Notes under the pieces: model-generated
The model's database searches: none
Told to the model about the DNA's origin: nothing
The model's input: only the letters and a program-made list of their open reading frames with translations
Shown: in pieces, positions 1-9,002 of the stretch
Position numbering within the stretch: the stretch's first letter is position 1
How the letters are laid out: every line of letters starts with the position of its first letter
NCBI RefSeq assembly: GCF_002240225.1
Contig: NZ_CP022584.1
Location: 2,248,501-2,312,500 of the forward strand
Origin: Paenibacillus physcomitrellae
GTDB taxonomy: Bacteria; Bacillota; Bacilli; Paenibacillales; Paenibacillaceae
DNA length: 64,000 nt
Direction: 5' to 3'
Translations under genes and position numbers: made by a program

Positions 1-35
1 AGTTATCAGTTATCTTGCCAATAATCTTAAGCGCC

Positions 36-1589
36 TTATTCCACCGGCTTCAGCCAAATGACGTTGTCTTCCTCCTGACCGTTCACCGGCCACCATTTGA
101 AGCCGTCCTTAGCCAGCAGCTCATGGGTAGCCTGCGGTCCCCAAGTACCGGCCGGATAAGTTTCCAGCTTAGGCGTCCCTTCTTTCCAGGACTTCGCGAT
201 TTTATCGATAAACGACCAGGCGGTCGCCACTTCATCCCAGCGGGTAAAATACGTCGAATCGCCGTTAGCCGCATCATGAAGCAGCCGTTCATAAGCTTCC
301 GGCGAGTTAATGCCGACCAGGCAGCTTTGGCAGAATTCCATCGCCGTTGGCTTGATCTCGGACTCCGTGCCCGGATTTTTGGCATTGATTTTGATATAAA
401 TGCCTTCCATCGGGTTGACCCGGATCACCAGCAGGTTCGGCTCGAGCGAATGCTTTTGCCCCAAATAAACGTTATTCGGCATGTTCTTGAATTCCACAAC
501 CACTTCCGTTGTCTTCACCGGCAGGCGTTTGCCCGTCCGAATATAGAACGGCACACCGGCCCAGCGGAAATTATCGACGAACAGCCGGGCAGCAAAATAC
601 GTTTCCGTATTGGAATTCGGGTCCACCTTGTCTTCCTCCCGGTAACCCGGCAGCTTCTTGCCGCCTTTCTCCCCGGCTGTATATTGGGCGCGCACGACGT
701 TCTCGCCAACTTCTTCGTTCGTATTATAATGGCGAAGCGAGCGCAGCACCTTAACCTTCTCGTCGCGGATGTCCTCGGCCAGCAGCCGGCTTGGCGGTTC
801 CATCGCAATCATCGTGAGCATCTGCAGCATATGGTTCTGCCCCATGTCGCGCAGCGCCCCTGCATGATCGTAATATCCGCCCCGTTCCTCGACGCCTACC
901 GTTTCGCTGAGCGTAATCTGCACGTTCGCAATATGTTTGTTGTTCCACAGCGGCTCAAAGAACGCATTCGCGAAACGGATCACTTCAATATTCTGAACCA
1001 TCTCTTTGCCAAGATAATGGTCAATACGGTAAATTTCTTCTTCCTTAAACACTTCATTTAATTCCGCGTTGAGCTTCTCGGCCGAAGGCAGATCATAACC
1101 AAACGGCTTCTCAATCACGAGACGATGCCAGCCCTCGCTGTCCAGCATACCGCCTTTCTTCAGATTCAGCGATACGCTGCTGAACAGTTCCGGTGCCAGC
1201 GCGAGATAGAACAAGCGGTTGCCCGGAATGTTAAACTTTTGCTCCAGTGCTTCCGTATGCTGCTTGAGTTCCACATAACCGTCCAAATTGTTAATATCCA
1301 GCGATTTGTACTCAAAATGCTCGGCAAAACGGTTCCATTCTTCCTCGTCTTTGATTTTGTACCGGCAGAACTCCGTAATGGATTCCCGCAGATCGTTCCT
1401 GAACTGTTCAGGAGTGCGGGGACGGCGTGCTACGCCAATAACCGCAAAATCCTCGGCTATTTTCCCTTCGCGGTACAGTGAATAAATTGCAGGATAAAGC
1501 TTGCGGTGCGCCAAATCCCCGGTGGCCCCAAAGATAAAAAAGGCTGTTCCCGGCGTTTGCAGCGCTTCAACATTTTGATTATCAGCCAT
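36..1589 (-). CDS. zwf: Glucose-6-phosphate 1-dehydrogenase
   Basis: Cytoplasmic first enzyme of the oxidative pentose phosphate pathway; it oxidises glucose 6-phosphate to 6-phosphogluconolactone with NADP+. The 517-residue product has the nucleotide-binding GATGDL motif at residues 21-26, EKPFG at 160-164 and the family signature RIDHYLGK starting near residue 188, whose His and Lys bind substrate and catalyse hydride transfer. Length is normal for the family (about 490-520). The ATG at 1589 follows GAGGAG closely. No neighbour in the window is clearly co-transcribed. The stop lies 36 bases from the window edge and nothing readable precedes it. Confidence 0.97.
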   Translation of the reverse strand: MADNQNVEALQTPGTAFFIFGATGDLAHRKLYPAIYSLYREGKIAEDFAVIGVARRPRTPEQFRNDLRESITEFCRYKIKDEEEWNRFAEHFEYKSLDINNLDGYVELKQHTEALEQKFNIPGNRLFYLALAPELFSSVSLNLKKGGMLDSEGWHRLVIEKPFGYDLPSAEKLNAELNEVFKEEEIYRIDHYLGKEMVQNIEVIRFANAFFEPLWNNKHIANVQITLSETVGVEERGGYYDHAGALRDMGQNHMLQMLTMIAMEPPSRLLAEDIRDEKVKVLRSLRHYNTNEEVGENVVRAQYTAGEKGGKKLPGYREEDKVDPNSNTETYFAARLFVDNFRWAGVPFYIRTGKRLPVKTTEVVVEFKNMPNNVYLGQKHSLEPNLLVIRVNPMEGIYIKINAKNPGTESEIKPTAMEFCQSCLVGINSPEAYERLLHDAANGDSTYFTRWDEVATAWSFIDKIAKSWKEGTPKLETYPAGTWGPQATHELLAKDGFKWWPVNGQEEDNVIWLKPVE

Positions 1590-1775
1590 GGCTCCTCATT
1601 CTTTCTATAGTGGATTAGAAAATGAATTGATGCCTGAATCTCTTTCATCACTGAAATCGATTCGCCGCCTTACCATAAACATTGATATGCTCATCCAACC
1701 GGATTTACGTGATGTATTTTAGCATATCTGAATTTCCAATTCCATCCTCTTCCTTCTTGGAAAAAGAACGCCGCC

Positions 1776-2600
1776 TCAGTACTCAATTGTCAGCATCGGC
1801 GAACCATATGAAACCTGCTGCAGACCCGTCACCGTATCGGTATGCGAGGCCATTTGCAGCCCGGCCTTGCGGCCATTAATCAGCGTGGTAATCCCGAAGG
1901 AAGGCACTTCATAAGTTCGGGAAACCGTAGTCCCATCTTCAAATGAATCAATTGGGCTCGCTTGAAGCTCCCCCGCCTCCTTCTCCATGCTGCTCAGCAT
2001 GACAGAAGCGTCTTTGGACGATCCGTCCGCAGATGAAGTCGCTGTTGCTGCCTGTTCCCCAGGAAGCGGCGCCAAGCCTTGAACGGAACCGTTCCACGCG
2101 GCAGCCACACCATTACTCAGCAAAACCCGACCGGCCTCATGCTGCTGCTGCTCAAGCTCATCCGCCGCTGATGCCTCGGCATCTAACCGGTAAATGACAT
2201 AGAGCGCCCCATTTACTTCCATCAAGGAAAGTTTACCCATTACGCCGCCCTTTAACCCGTCTGACGTATAAACCTCGTGGCCTTGAACGTTCTCCGTTCC
2301 CACTGCAGAAAGGCCTAGCTGTCGCGCCAGCCGTTCAGCCGCTGGTTCCGCCTGCAGATCACTATTCCAGGCTCCCTGCCATTTAACGACCGTGTCCAGC
2401 TTGCCGGACACCTGCTCACGGGCAAGCTTCAGCAGCTGCTGAAGCTGCGCATCCGCCTGATCTAATTGAGGGGCCTGAGCCGCGTTTCCGGCCGCTTGAA
2501 TCAATTTTCCGGCACCGGGGCCAAATCCAACCACAAATAATAGAGCTGTAACCAAAGAAATCATAAGGCTTATCAGTACAACGGCATTTCGTGTTCTCAT
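1776..2600 (-). CDS. YwmB-family (TATA-box-binding-like fold) exported protein
   Basis: A 274-residue protein with one hydrophobic N-terminal segment (about residues 7-25) that could be a signal anchor, followed by a soluble domain. The C-terminal stretch ending in SYGSPMLTIEY resembles the end of B. subtilis YwmB (a TVGTPIVTTEY-like end, from memory), as does the overall length, so I place it in the YwmB family. Function is unknown; in Bacillus the gene sits near murAB and spoIID, which is not the case here. Start chosen because GGAGGAG precedes the ATG at good spacing. An Ala/Gln-rich middle region looks lineage-specific. Confidence 0.65.
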   Translation of the reverse strand: MRTRNAVVLISLMISLVTALLFVVGFGPGAGKLIQAAGNAAQAPQLDQADAQLQQLLKLAREQVSGKLDTVVKWQGAWNSDLQAEPAAERLARQLGLSAVGTENVQGHEVYTSDGLKGGVMGKLSLMEVNGALYVIYRLDAEASAADELEQQQHEAGRVLLSNGVAAAWNGSVQGLAPLPGEQAATATSSADGSSKDASVMLSSMEKEAGELQASPIDSFEDGTTVSRTYEVPSFGITTLINGRKAGLQMASHTDTVTGLQQVSYGSPMLTIEY

Positions 2601-2800
2601 CGTTTTGTTCTCCTCCGCACCGGCCTGCCGGAGCCCCGCTCCTGCTGCCTCTCATTTATCCGTTTATAGGAATCTATGAGACTAGCATTGACCGGATTAA
2701 GAGATTGTATTCCTGTTTGGTCAGAAGAAAATTGCTTTCTATCTTCTATCAGAAAAAAGCATACAAAAAAGAGAACCCTAAGGCCCTCTGGCTGTTTTAT

Positions 2801-2900
2801 GGTTGTTCTCTGTTGTTCTCTGTTGTTCTCTGTTGTTCTCTGTTGTTCTCTGTTACTCTCTGATTGTTCTATGATTGTTCTCTGATTGTTCTTTGTTATT
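2801..2900. repeat. Decamer tandem repeat TGTTGTTCTC with decaying copies
   Basis: Four exact copies of TGTTGTTCTC run in register from 2811 to 2850, preceded by one copy with a single change (2801-2810). They are followed by degenerate copies such as TGTTACTCTC and TGATTGTTCT to about 2900, then T-rich sequence to about 3000. This array fills most of the gap between the YwmB-family gene and the oxidoreductase at 3031. I see no convincing gene in 2601-3030; short open frames here arise from the repeat. Confidence 0.85.
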
Positions 2901-3030
2901 CTCTATTTTATTCGCTGCTGTTTCTCTGCTTAACTCTGTTTCTCCGCTTGATTGTTTGTTTCTGTTTGTTTCCGCCAGTTTCTCTCAGCCTGAGCTTGTT
3001 CCTCCTCCTAGGCGGTCTGAACTTTTGAAT

Positions 3031-4113
3031 TTAGGACAATGAACGCCCCCAGCTCGGCTTCACCGCCGTTACCATCTCGCCCGTCCGGATCGCCCGTTCG
3101 ATCTGCCATCCAAGGTAACAGTCCTGCGCCGCCTCTTCAAGCCCGTAGAAAGCCGGCCCTCCGCTGATATAATCGGCCATTTGCTGCAGACAGGCCGCAA
3201 TCGCGATTTCATCATCGTATAATCTGGCGGGAGCGAACGGATTCGTATAAAGCCACTCCTCTCCGCACAGGATGCCTTGAAGGAAATACCCTTCCTGATT
3301 CTCATATTCGCCTTTGTTGACCCGTTTCAGCTCCAGCTGCCGGGGGATCAGGTCCTCCGGCTGAAGCAGCACCCGCTGGTCAAAGATTTCGCCGCGTTCG
3401 CCCCTCACCGATAAATGATTGGAACGAATCCAGGAGCGGTGCTGATCCTTCGTGAAATCATAAATGCCGAGCGCATCCCCGAAATCCAGCCAGGCTAAAT
3501 CCCGCTGCATAGCGACGATTTGGTCAACCTGCGGCGGGCCACTGCGACTCGGCCCCTGCACCCACTCCGAATCAAAACGCATCGCTTTGATCCTCACTTC
3601 TTCAAAAGACTTGCCGAGCATACGCCGGATGAGGCTGACGCCGTGATACATATGGGAAATTGAAACGGTCGCCTCCGTGATTCGTCCTAATTTCCCCGAG
3701 CGGAGCAGCGCCAGCCTTGCCTGCTGAACCGGATGGAACTGGTACTGCTCGGCCACCTGAATACGGGCATTTAAGGAAGCAGCCCGATCCAATAAGGCCT
3801 CCAGCTCATTCAAATCCGAAGCCGGCGGCGTTTCGGCCAGCACCGGCACGCCAAGCTCGGCGAGCTTCAGCAAATATTCGCTGCCGCTGCTCCCGCCCAC
3901 GGCCACAACGACAAAATCCGGCGTTTCCTTCGCCAGCAGTTCATCCAATGTACGATAAGTGGATGTTCCCCATTCGGCCTCCATTTGTCTGCCTTTGGCT
4001 TCATCCCGCACGACCATGCCACTGACGTGGAAACGGTCCGGCAAAGCTTTAGCAATTCGCAGAAAATATTGGGCCCTGAACCCGGCGCCGCCAATCAGGC
4101 TGAATTTGACCAT
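3031..4113 (-). CDS. Gfo/Idh/MocA-family oxidoreductase, catalytic Lys replaced
   Basis: A 360-residue Rossmann-fold oxidoreductase-like protein with a glycine-rich turn (GGAGFR, residues 8-13) at the N terminus and the alpha/beta C-terminal domain of the Gfo/Idh/MocA family, whose members usually act on sugars or sugar acids with NAD(P). The family EKP motif is here E94-T95-P96, so the lysine normally needed for catalysis is absent. The ATG overlaps the stop of the upstream oxidoreductase by one base (TAATG), implying translational coupling. It is the last gene of the glucuronide operon. It may be a non-catalytic partner or use another residue; substrate unknown. Confidence 0.85.
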   Translation of the reverse strand: MVKFSLIGGAGFRAQYFLRIAKALPDRFHVSGMVVRDEAKGRQMEAEWGTSTYRTLDELLAKETPDFVVVAVGGSSGSEYLLKLAELGVPVLAETPPASDLNELEALLDRAASLNARIQVAEQYQFHPVQQARLALLRSGKLGRITEATVSISHMYHGVSLIRRMLGKSFEEVRIKAMRFDSEWVQGPSRSGPPQVDQIVAMQRDLAWLDFGDALGIYDFTKDQHRSWIRSNHLSVRGERGEIFDQRVLLQPEDLIPRQLELKRVNKGEYENQEGYFLQGILCGEEWLYTNPFAPARLYDDEIAIAACLQQMADYISGGPAFYGLEEAAQDCYLGWQIERAIRTGEMVTAVKPSWGRSLS

Positions 4114-5282
4114 TACGCTTCTCCTCCTGACTCAGCATTAGCCGGAATTGCGGACGCCTTTGGAGCGGACATCTTTGGACGCTCCGGTAACGGGTAGGCA
4201 GATACTGCCGCCAGAAATCCTTCCCGGGTATAGAAGCGGCTGTCCGGGCTGAGCGGAAGCTCCACCCGACCTCCGGTTATCGCGGCTTCATAGACGGCCG
4301 TAATCAATTCAAGCGTCTTCCGGCCTTCATGACCGTCGATCAGCACTTTGAGCGAACCGTTCTCGATCGCCGTCAAAACATCGTCCACCTGTCCGGTATG
4401 AGCGTCATATTTCAGCGTCTCTGACTCGCCGGCGAACTGCTCGATCTCTTCCTCCAGCTTCGGATGACGGACCGGAAACCCGTCCTCCAGCTCCTGGGAC
4501 GCATAAACCTTCCAAGGCGCTGACACCCTTGCCCGCTCTCCCTGAAAAACCATCTGCCGTTCCTCTCCGTGATGGACCACCGAGCTGGTCATTTGCGCCA
4601 AAGCGCCTCCATCATAAACAAAGACCGCTATGGAGAGATCCTCCAGCTCCGAATTGGGATGGGACGTATTGCTCATAACGGCCTGGACGGACCGCGGCAT
4701 GCCCATCATCCACTGCAGCAAATCCATATGGTGTACCCCATGGTTAAGCGTACAGCCTCCGCCTTCTCTCTCCCAGGATCCCCGCCACCAAACATCATAA
4801 TAGCTGCGGCCGCGCCACCAGTAGGACTCTACCTGGGCATGCACAATCCGGCCGATCAGACCGGATTCCAGCACCGCTTTCAGCTTCACGTTCTTGTCCA
4901 CGAACCGTTCCTGTCCGACTACCGACAGCAGACGCCCGGACGAAGCCTGAGCCTCCAGCATCCGGTCGCATTCGGCGAGAGACATCGCCATCGGCTTCTC
5001 GATCAGCACATGAACGCCTGCTTCCAGGCAGTTCACCGCGATCTCCGCATGCAAATGCGGCGGCGCGCAGATGGAGACCAGATCGAGTTCCCCGTCCCGC
5101 AGCAGCTCCCGATAATCCTGAACCAGCCTGCAGTCCAGTCCGAACCGATCCCGCAAAGCCGCCGCTTTGTCCATACCGGGATTGGCAAGCGCTACAACCC
5201 GGCAGCGTTCACTAAATTCTGCATACGCTTTCAAATGTGTCTCTGCAATTTTGCCGGTGCCGATAATCCCAACCTTGATCAT
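4113..5282 (-). CDS. Gfo/Idh/MocA-family NAD(P)-dependent oxidoreductase
   Basis: A 389-residue family member with a canonical nucleotide-binding GIIGTGKIA stretch at the N terminus, an intact EKPMA motif for the catalytic lysine and an HGVHHMDLLQ segment supplying the usual active-site histidine. It probably oxidises or reduces a sugar or sugar acid in the cytoplasm. Its stop overlaps the start of the second, lysine-less oxidoreductase at 3031-4113. The response-regulator stop lies 82 bases upstream, so both oxidoreductases probably belong to the same transcript as the glucuronide uptake genes. Exact substrate cannot be read. Confidence 0.88.
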   Translation of the reverse strand: MIKVGIIGTGKIAETHLKAYAEFSERCRVVALANPGMDKAAALRDRFGLDCRLVQDYRELLRDGELDLVSICAPPHLHAEIAVNCLEAGVHVLIEKPMAMSLAECDRMLEAQASSGRLLSVVGQERFVDKNVKLKAVLESGLIGRIVHAQVESYWWRGRSYYDVWWRGSWEREGGGCTLNHGVHHMDLLQWMMGMPRSVQAVMSNTSHPNSELEDLSIAVFVYDGGALAQMTSSVVHHGEERQMVFQGERARVSAPWKVYASQELEDGFPVRHPKLEEEIEQFAGESETLKYDAHTGQVDDVLTAIENGSLKVLIDGHEGRKTLELITAVYEAAITGGRVELPLSPDSRFYTREGFLAAVSAYPLPERPKMSAPKASAIPANAESGGEA

Positions 5283-5363
5283 ATCTATCTCCTCCCTTCC
5301 GCGGAGCAGCGTAACTTTAACTCTTATATGAACTTCTATAGGAACACCCGAAATTTCATTCCG

Positions 5364-6992
5364 TTATTTAATAAGTTCAGTAGGATTCTGCCCCGTAATC
5401 TTTTTGAACAGCGTGCTGAAATACGGGATGTTTTTGTAGCCGACCCGTTCGGCCACCTCATAGACCAGCATCTTCCGTTCCAAGAGCAGCTCCCGCGCTT
5501 TCTCGATCCGCACCCGGGTCAGATACGTGTTGAAGGTCTCGCCCGTAATATTTTTAAAAATAATCGACAGGTGGTTGCGCGAAATGTACACCATATCGGA
5601 CAAATCGGCCAGCGTCACATCCTCCGCATAATGCTCATGGATGTAACGGGTCATGAAATCCACGATTTGCCGGTGTTTGCTGCTGCCCTTCCACTGCCGG
5701 TCGTGGATGATGGCGCCGATTTTGCCGGACAGCCATTCCGTCAATTGATCGGGCTCGGACAGACTCATCAGCTCCTTGGCGATTTGGTCGCCGGAGAACA
5801 GCTCCTCCACCGCCAGTCCCGACTCGTACAAGGAATAAGTCACGATCCCCCAAAGCTCGCTGCCCAGAAGCTGCACATAGTCCTTCGTAATCAAGTCTTT
5901 GCTGGCTTTAAGCTCGGTAATATATTCGCTGATCAGCTGGACGGCCTCCAGCTCCTGGGAAGCTTTAACCGCCCCTGCCAGTTTGTACAGAAACTTCGCC
6001 GGCAGCAACGGGGCCGCATCCGGCTGCTCCGTCCGGATCTCCGCCGGATACCTGTACAGCTCATAACCCGGGCTTAACCGCTCCTGCTTTAGTTCGATAG
6101 CCTGGAAAGCTTCGTCCGTAGAATAAGGAATATCCGTCCAAGCTTCTTTGAATCTCCCGATGCCGATGCGGACCTCCAGCTTGAGACAGCTTTTGATGCT
6201 GTCGATCAGCTGTATGCCGAGCCCCCTCAGACTTTGCGTCATACCTTCCTGCTGCCCGGCCCCGCTTGGCGGGTGAAGCACAAGCAAAGCCCGGGTGCTG
6301 TGCAGCTCCGTATATTCCATGTTCGGGAACCCTTGACGTGCGACCTCGCAGGCAATGTTCCCGATTGCAAACCGGAACAAATTCCAATCGGATACGGACA
6401 AAGTCCGCGCCCAATCCTTGCGCACCAGATCAATGCCGAGGGTAACATGGCTGCAGTCGGTCCAGTAAGTATACGGTTCCGGCAAATAAGCCGCTCCGTC
6501 CCGGTTCCTCTCCAAAGTTCCGATTGCGGCAGAACGGACCCATTCTTTTTCGATAAACGGTTTGTATTGGACCATCGTCTGCTCCAGCTCCAGCCGTCTT
6601 AACCGGCTCTCTTCCTCCTCCGACAGCTCGTTGATGACTTTGGTTAATATGGCTTTCAGAGTCGGCACGCTGATCGGCTTGGAGACGTAATCGCTGACCT
6701 GATACCTCAGCGCCTGTCTGGCATGCTCGAAATCCGAATAACCGCTTAAAATAATAATCTTGCCGTTATAACCTTCCTGTCTGATCCGCTCTATCATATC
6801 CAGCCCGTTCATTTCGGGCATATAAATATCGGTAATGATGACGTCCGGCTGCGAGAGACGGGTCATTTCCAGTCCATCCGCCCCGTTCAAGGCCTCCCAG
6901 GCCCACTCCGCCTGCAGTTCATCCCATGGAATGACCCGCTTCATGCCCTGAAGCACATGACGTTCATCGTCCACAATCGCGATTCTCCACAC
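5364..6992 (-). CDS. YesN-type response regulator with AraC DNA-binding domain
   Basis: A 542-residue response regulator: receiver domain at residues 1-120 with phospho-acceptor Asp at about residue 55 (in ITDIYMPEMNG), a long middle linker, and two AraC helix-turn-helix motifs in the last 100 residues. Start set at the GTG at 6992, because AAGGGAGG lies 8 bases upstream and the protein then begins directly with the receiver strand; an ATG at 7046 would add 18 residues without a ribosome site. It pairs with the kinase just upstream and, like other YesMN systems, probably activates the adjacent sugar-import genes when oligosaccharide is present. Confidence 0.93.
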   Translation of the reverse strand: MWRIAIVDDERHVLQGMKRVIPWDELQAEWAWEALNGADGLEMTRLSQPDVIITDIYMPEMNGLDMIERIRQEGYNGKIIILSGYSDFEHARQALRYQVSDYVSKPISVPTLKAILTKVINELSEEEESRLRRLELEQTMVQYKPFIEKEWVRSAAIGTLERNRDGAAYLPEPYTYWTDCSHVTLGIDLVRKDWARTLSVSDWNLFRFAIGNIACEVARQGFPNMEYTELHSTRALLVLHPPSGAGQQEGMTQSLRGLGIQLIDSIKSCLKLEVRIGIGRFKEAWTDIPYSTDEAFQAIELKQERLSPGYELYRYPAEIRTEQPDAAPLLPAKFLYKLAGAVKASQELEAVQLISEYITELKASKDLITKDYVQLLGSELWGIVTYSLYESGLAVEELFSGDQIAKELMSLSEPDQLTEWLSGKIGAIIHDRQWKGSSKHRQIVDFMTRYIHEHYAEDVTLADLSDMVYISRNHLSIIFKNITGETFNTYLTRVRIEKARELLLERKMLVYEVAERVGYKNIPYFSTLFKKITGQNPTELIK

Positions 6993-7124
6993 GACGCATT
7001 CCTCCCTTAATTTCGGCAGTGATGACCAAGGTATATGGGGGCGCATTTTCGATCTCTATCCTAGCAACGAACCCCTGGGGTTAACAGATGACGAATACAC
7101 GATCTATTGCAGAATAACACGGGA

Positions 7125-8927
7125 TTATGAAGCGCTTTCCTCTTTGTTTGGAGGATGAGCCAGCAAAGGCAGCACGATATCCACCTTCGTCCCCCCCTCC
7201 GGACGCTCGGACAGCTTGACACCATAACCGTTCCCGAAATAACCGTCAATCCGCTCCTTTACATTGCGGATGCCGTACCCGCCGGTCCGCCGCTTCTGCG
7301 CTTGAGGCGGTGTTTCGGGGGGAATCCGTTTCAGCCCTGTCCCGTTATCCTCAATCACAATCCGCAGCCGTTCGTTGTCATGCTCCATCCGAATCCGGAT
7401 ATGGCCGTGGGATTGTTTGTTGAATCCGTGTACAATCGAGTTCTCCACAAACGGCTGGAGGGTCAGCTTAGGCATGTAATAGACGCCCAGCTCCTCGGGA
7501 ACTTCAATCGTATAATCAAGCCCTCCGCTGCGGCGCAGCTGCTGGATTTCCAGATAACTTTCAATATGCACCAGCTCCTCGCTGATCGGAATAAAGCTGT
7601 CGCCGTTGGACAAGCCGATCCGGAACATGCGGCCCGTCAGTTCCAGAATCCGGCTGAGCTCATCCTGTCCGGCTTCGATGGCCATCCAGTTCAGCTGGTC
7701 CAGCATATTATATAGAAAATGAGGATTGATATTGGCCTGCAGGGCCTCAATCTCGGCTTTTCGCTGCTGCTCATAGCGGCGCTGCAGGGACAGGTAAAGC
7801 TCCTCAATCCGCTCATTCTGCTTGCGGTAACCGGCGAACAGGTAGCCGAATTCATTTTCGTAATCGGTCGGAAGCTCCGGCTGCTGCCCGCCGACCGAAT
7901 ACATCCGCATCGCCGTCACCAGCTTTTTGATCGGTTTGGTGAACTGGCGGCTCAGCAAATGGGTCAGCAGCAGGACAAACAGAATGGCAATTACGCCGAT
8001 GAAGCCGATAATTTCCGCCAGCCTGAAGCTGCTCGCCGTAATCTGTTTCCATGATGTGATTTCGATCAGCGTCCAGTTGGAATTCGGCAGCCTGGAGTAG
8101 ACCAGCAGAGAGTCTTCCTGTTTCTGGCCGCTTTGAATATGGACGTAACCGGAAGACTCCTCCCTTCTGGTATCAATCCAGCCCTCCAGCTCCTTCTGAT
8201 CCAGCACGTTGCCGATCTTGAGCAGCTGCCGTCCTTCCCCGTCCGTCATAATCCGGTTGCTGCCTTCGGAATGGCCGGCCAGCAGCGTCTGAATTTCTTT
8301 GGCTTTGATATGAATGACCAGAACCCCCAGATAGGTGTTCTCATACATGATCTTCCGGGCAAAGCTCAGCACCGGAACATGGCCCTGGAAGCTGGACACT
8401 TCGTGTTCTTCCGACCAGGCGAAATCATTTTTCTGCAAATACTGGGACAAATCCCACTTCTTCAGCTCGGATAAATCATGAAACTGGATGTAGCTCTTGT
8501 CGTCTCCCTGAAACGGGTGCTCCATATACAAATCAATGCCCTGGATCAGCGGAATGGAATAAGTGAGATTGGCCAAGGCATGCTGGACGCCCTGATACCT
8601 GCGGTAGCGGTCATATTCGTCCCCATTGTCCCGCAGGAACGTAATCAGCTCATTGTCGCGCGACGTGGACAACGAGATCTGCTCGATGGTCACCATCCGG
8701 GTCGTAATCTCGTTGTTCAGCTCGTCCAGCAGCTGCTGCTGGTAATGCGAGGTGGTTCTGACCAGCGATTTGGAAGACAAGCTGTAGCCTGTCCAGGCGA
8801 TCAAAGCGATAAAAATGATGATGACCAGAGCAAAACTCTGGAAAAACAGCCGGTCGATCCGGTATTTCTTAAAGGGATTAGTCACAGATGCAGGCACAGG
8901 CCGCTTCACTCCTTCCGGGCGGTTCAT
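7125..8927 (-). CDS. YesM-type sensor histidine kinase
   Basis: A 600-residue membrane kinase: one membrane helix near residues 28-48, an extracytoplasmic sensing region, a second helix near 300-320, a HAMP-like linker, and a His_kinase domain whose phospho-acceptor is H403 in NINPHFLYN. The ATPase part follows, with VENSIVHG and a DNGTG box. Such kinases commonly sense a sugar or a binding-protein complex outside the cell. The gene lies between the permease pair and the AraC-type regulator at 5364-6992, its likely partner. The gap to the regulator is about 130 bases. Confidence 0.93.
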   Translation of the reverse strand: MNRPEGVKRPVPASVTNPFKKYRIDRLFFQSFALVIIIFIALIAWTGYSLSSKSLVRTTSHYQQQLLDELNNEITTRMVTIEQISLSTSRDNELITFLRDNGDEYDRYRRYQGVQHALANLTYSIPLIQGIDLYMEHPFQGDDKSYIQFHDLSELKKWDLSQYLQKNDFAWSEEHEVSSFQGHVPVLSFARKIMYENTYLGVLVIHIKAKEIQTLLAGHSEGSNRIMTDGEGRQLLKIGNVLDQKELEGWIDTRREESSGYVHIQSGQKQEDSLLVYSRLPNSNWTLIEITSWKQITASSFRLAEIIGFIGVIAILFVLLLTHLLSRQFTKPIKKLVTAMRMYSVGGQQPELPTDYENEFGYLFAGYRKQNERIEELYLSLQRRYEQQRKAEIEALQANINPHFLYNMLDQLNWMAIEAGQDELSRILELTGRMFRIGLSNGDSFIPISEELVHIESYLEIQQLRRSGGLDYTIEVPEELGVYYMPKLTLQPFVENSIVHGFNKQSHGHIRIRMEHDNERLRIVIEDNGTGLKRIPPETPPQAQKRRTGGYGIRNVKERIDGYFGNGYGVKLSERPEGGTKVDIVLPLLAHPPNKEESAS

Positions 8928-9002
8928 AAGCAGAAAACGGCAAAGCAGGAGATCGTCAGAACCCCCGCTTTACCTCTGGAGAAACCCGATTTCGAGTTCA
9001 CT

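Noticed and set aside
15..1061. Plus-strand open frame opposite zwf
   Set aside because: Shadow of zwf, whose motifs are unambiguous.
2801..2900. CRISPR array
   Set aside because: The unit is 10 bases in direct contact without spacers and there are no cas genes.
4569..6077. Long plus-strand open frame of about 500 codons across an oxidoreductase and the response regulator
   Set aside because: It crosses two well-supported minus-strand genes and their gap. Its translation is rich in His/Arg/Gln/Pro, as expected of the antisense of GC-rich coding DNA, and has no ribosome site.
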